NCBI GenBank assembly: GCA_963743705.1
Contig: CAVUQS010000010.1
Span: 124,001 to 188,000 of the forward strand
Direction of reading: 5' to 3'
DNA length: 64,000 nucleotides
DNA from: PALSA-243 sp963743705
GTDB lineage: Bacteria; Acidobacteriota; Terriglobia; Bryobacterales; Bryobacteraceae
Shown piece by piece: positions 62,785-64,000 of this stretch. The notes beneath the pieces were generated by a model, which made no database searches, had not been told where the DNA came from, and saw nothing but the letters and a program-made list of their open reading frames with translations. The position numbers and the translations under genes were made by a program. The stretch's first letter is position 1, and each line of letters begins with the position of its first letter.

Positions 62785-64000
62785 ATGTTTTTTCGCAAGC
62801 AACACTTGCACTTTACGGGGATCGGAGGAATAGGCATGAGCGGGATCGCCGAGGTGTTGTTAAACCTCGGATACACGATCTCCGGCTCAGACCTCAAGCT
62901 GACGCCGATTACCGAGCGATTGACCGCGATGGGGGCGCATATCTTTGAAGGTCATGCCGCTTCCAACGTGTCCGGCGCGCGGGCGTTGGTGGTTAGTTCG
63001 GCGGTCGACGAGCAGAATCCCGAAGTGCAAGAGGCGCGGCGATTGCAGATCCCGGTGATTCCGCGCGGCGAGTTACTCGCCGAGTTGATGCGCCTGAAAT
63101 ATGGCATCGCTATTGCCGGTAGTCACGGTAAGACTACTACTACGTCCATGACCGCCACCATTCTGAATCACGCGGGACTCGATCCCACGGTAGTAGTGGG
63201 GGGCCGCGTGGGAACCATGGGCGGCTCGAACGCGCGCGTAGGCCACAGCGATTTCCTGGTGGTGGAATCGGACGAAAGCGACGGTTCATTCCTCAAGCTC
63301 TCGCCGATCGTTGCGATCGTGACTAATATAGATCGGGAGCATCTCGATCATTACCCCTCGCTTGAGGCGATTGAAGCCGCGTTTATCGAATTCTTGAATA
63401 AGACGCCGTTTTATGGCGCCTGCATCGTTTGCCTGGACGATCCCAACGTGCAGGCGATTCTGCCGGCCATCAAGCGGCGCATAATCACTTACGGAACCAC
63501 GGCGCAGGCGGATATGGAGGCGAGCGAAATCGGCTGCGGCCATTTTTCGAGCGACTTCCGCATGCGCTACCGCGGCGTCGACCTGGGCCGCTTCCAACTG
63601 CGCGTTCCGGGACGGCACAACGTGCTCAATGCCATGGCGGCCGCGTGCGTCGCGCTCGAGCTGGAAGTCAAGCCCGATGCCATCCGCGAGGCGCTGGCTT
63701 CGTTCAGCGGCGTCGACCGGCGCTTCCAGGTACGCGGCAAGGAACTCGGCATCACGGTTGTTGATGATTACGGCCACCATCCCACCGAAATCCGCGCGAC
63801 TCTGGACGGGGCTCGGGCTTGCGGATTTGCGCGCATTCATGTGCTCTTCCAACCGCACCGCTATACGCGCACGGCTCATCTGATGGACGATTTTGCGCGG
63901 GCGTTCAACCAGGCGGATTCGGTTTTTGTGATGGATATCTACGCGGCCTCGGAACGGCCGATTGAGGGAGTGACCGCGGAAGTCCTGGTGGAGCGCATCC
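62785..64000 (+). CDS. murC: UDP-MurNAc:L-alanine ligase (3' end outside window)
   Basis: The ATG at 62785 opens a frame that runs off the right end (405 codons visible). The N-terminus has HLHFTGIGGIGMSGIAEVL (UDP-MurNAc site), then the ATP loop GSHGKTTTT (residues 112-120), VVESDESDGSFL, NIDREHLDHY and the C-terminal VVDDYGHHPTEI. It adds L-Ala as the first stem residue. It follows murG by 54 nt, a longer gap than others in the cluster, and completes the visible mur set. Confidence 0.96.
   Translation, partial: MFFRKQHLHFTGIGGIGMSGIAEVLLNLGYTISGSDLKLTPITERLTAMGAHIFEGHAASNVSGARALVVSSAVDEQNPEVQEARRLQIPVIPRGELLAELMRLKYGIAIAGSHGKTTTTSMTATILNHAGLDPTVVVGGRVGTMGGSNARVGHSDFLVVESDESDGSFLKLSPIVAIVTNIDREHLDHYPSLEAIEAAFIEFLNKTPFYGACIVCLDDPNVQAILPAIKRRIITYGTTAQADMEASEIGCGHFSSDFRMRYRGVDLGRFQLRVPGRHNVLNAMAAACVALELEVKPDAIREALASFSGVDRRFQVRGKELGITVVDDYGHHPTEIRATLDGARACGFARIHVLFQPHRYTRTAHLMDDFARAFNQADSVFVMDIYAASERPIEGVTAEVLVERI

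Overview
The window looks like chromosome of a high-GC Acidobacteriota, most likely of the Bryobacterales/Solibacter group. This is inferred from lineage-typical secreted families (a double TIGR03435-type protein, an Ig-like protein with a TIGR03437-like C-terminus, and an extracellular protein with a repeated acidobacterial-style C-terminal module), many Tat signal peptides, Gly/Arg-rich linkers in exported hydrolases, and a cytochrome b-c fusion next to a Rieske protein. No mobile element, CRISPR array, rRNA or phage gene was found. Three tRNAs are present: Ser-UGA, Lys-CUU and Leu-UAA.

Layout. 1-4.3 kb: an exported sugar-oxidation locus, with a GMC oxidoreductase and its small Tat subunit facing a Tat TIM-barrel isomerase and a Tat Gfo/Idh/MocA oxidoreductase. 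4.3-8.4 kb: an amino acid permease and a PcrA/UvrD helicase, with a tiny basic protein coupled to the helicase. 8.4-18.6 kb: exported peptidases and hydrolases, a DUF4159 protein, a Spy/LTXXQ protein, tRNA-Ser, a large BNR-repeat protein and a Tat-exported HisC-like aminotransferase. 18.7-23.6 kb: a DUF4239 membrane protein, an aldo/keto reductase, a beta-hydroxyacid dehydrogenase, a di-heme peroxidase and tRNA-Lys. 23.7-31.8 kb: a membrane Fe-S oxidoreductase, a UDP-glucuronate decarboxylase-like epimerase, tRNA-Leu, the double TIGR03435 protein, an amidohydrolase-like protein without its metal motif, and purM-purN. 31.9-37.2 kb: a pilin-like protein, a Rieske/cytochrome bc complex, an alcohol dehydrogenase and a TolC-type outer-membrane protein. 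37.2-46.2 kb: aroA, a VIT-family transporter, a coupled sugar dehydrogenase/GH15 pair, LigD (split by one in-frame stop), holB and tmk. 46.2-51.1 kb: two large secreted proteins with a long leader and clear terminators. 51.2-64 kb: the division and cell-wall cluster mraZ-rsmH-ftsL-ftsI-murE-murF-mraY-murD-ftsW-murG-murC, which runs off the end.

The points most worth a second look are: (1) murD is intact only if one base near 59389 is skipped; (2) the ligD phosphoesterase and ligase-polymerase parts lie in the same frame, separated by a single TAA beside an A9 run; (3) AGTGG-type repeats just upstream of mraZ look like its autoregulatory operator; (4) the secreted-protein locus at 46.2-51 kb has a dyad, two promoter candidates, a structured leader and a strong terminator; (5) the first 4.3 kb fit an exported 3-keto-glycoside-type sugar pathway. 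Functions come from recognising motifs by eye; no database search was run.
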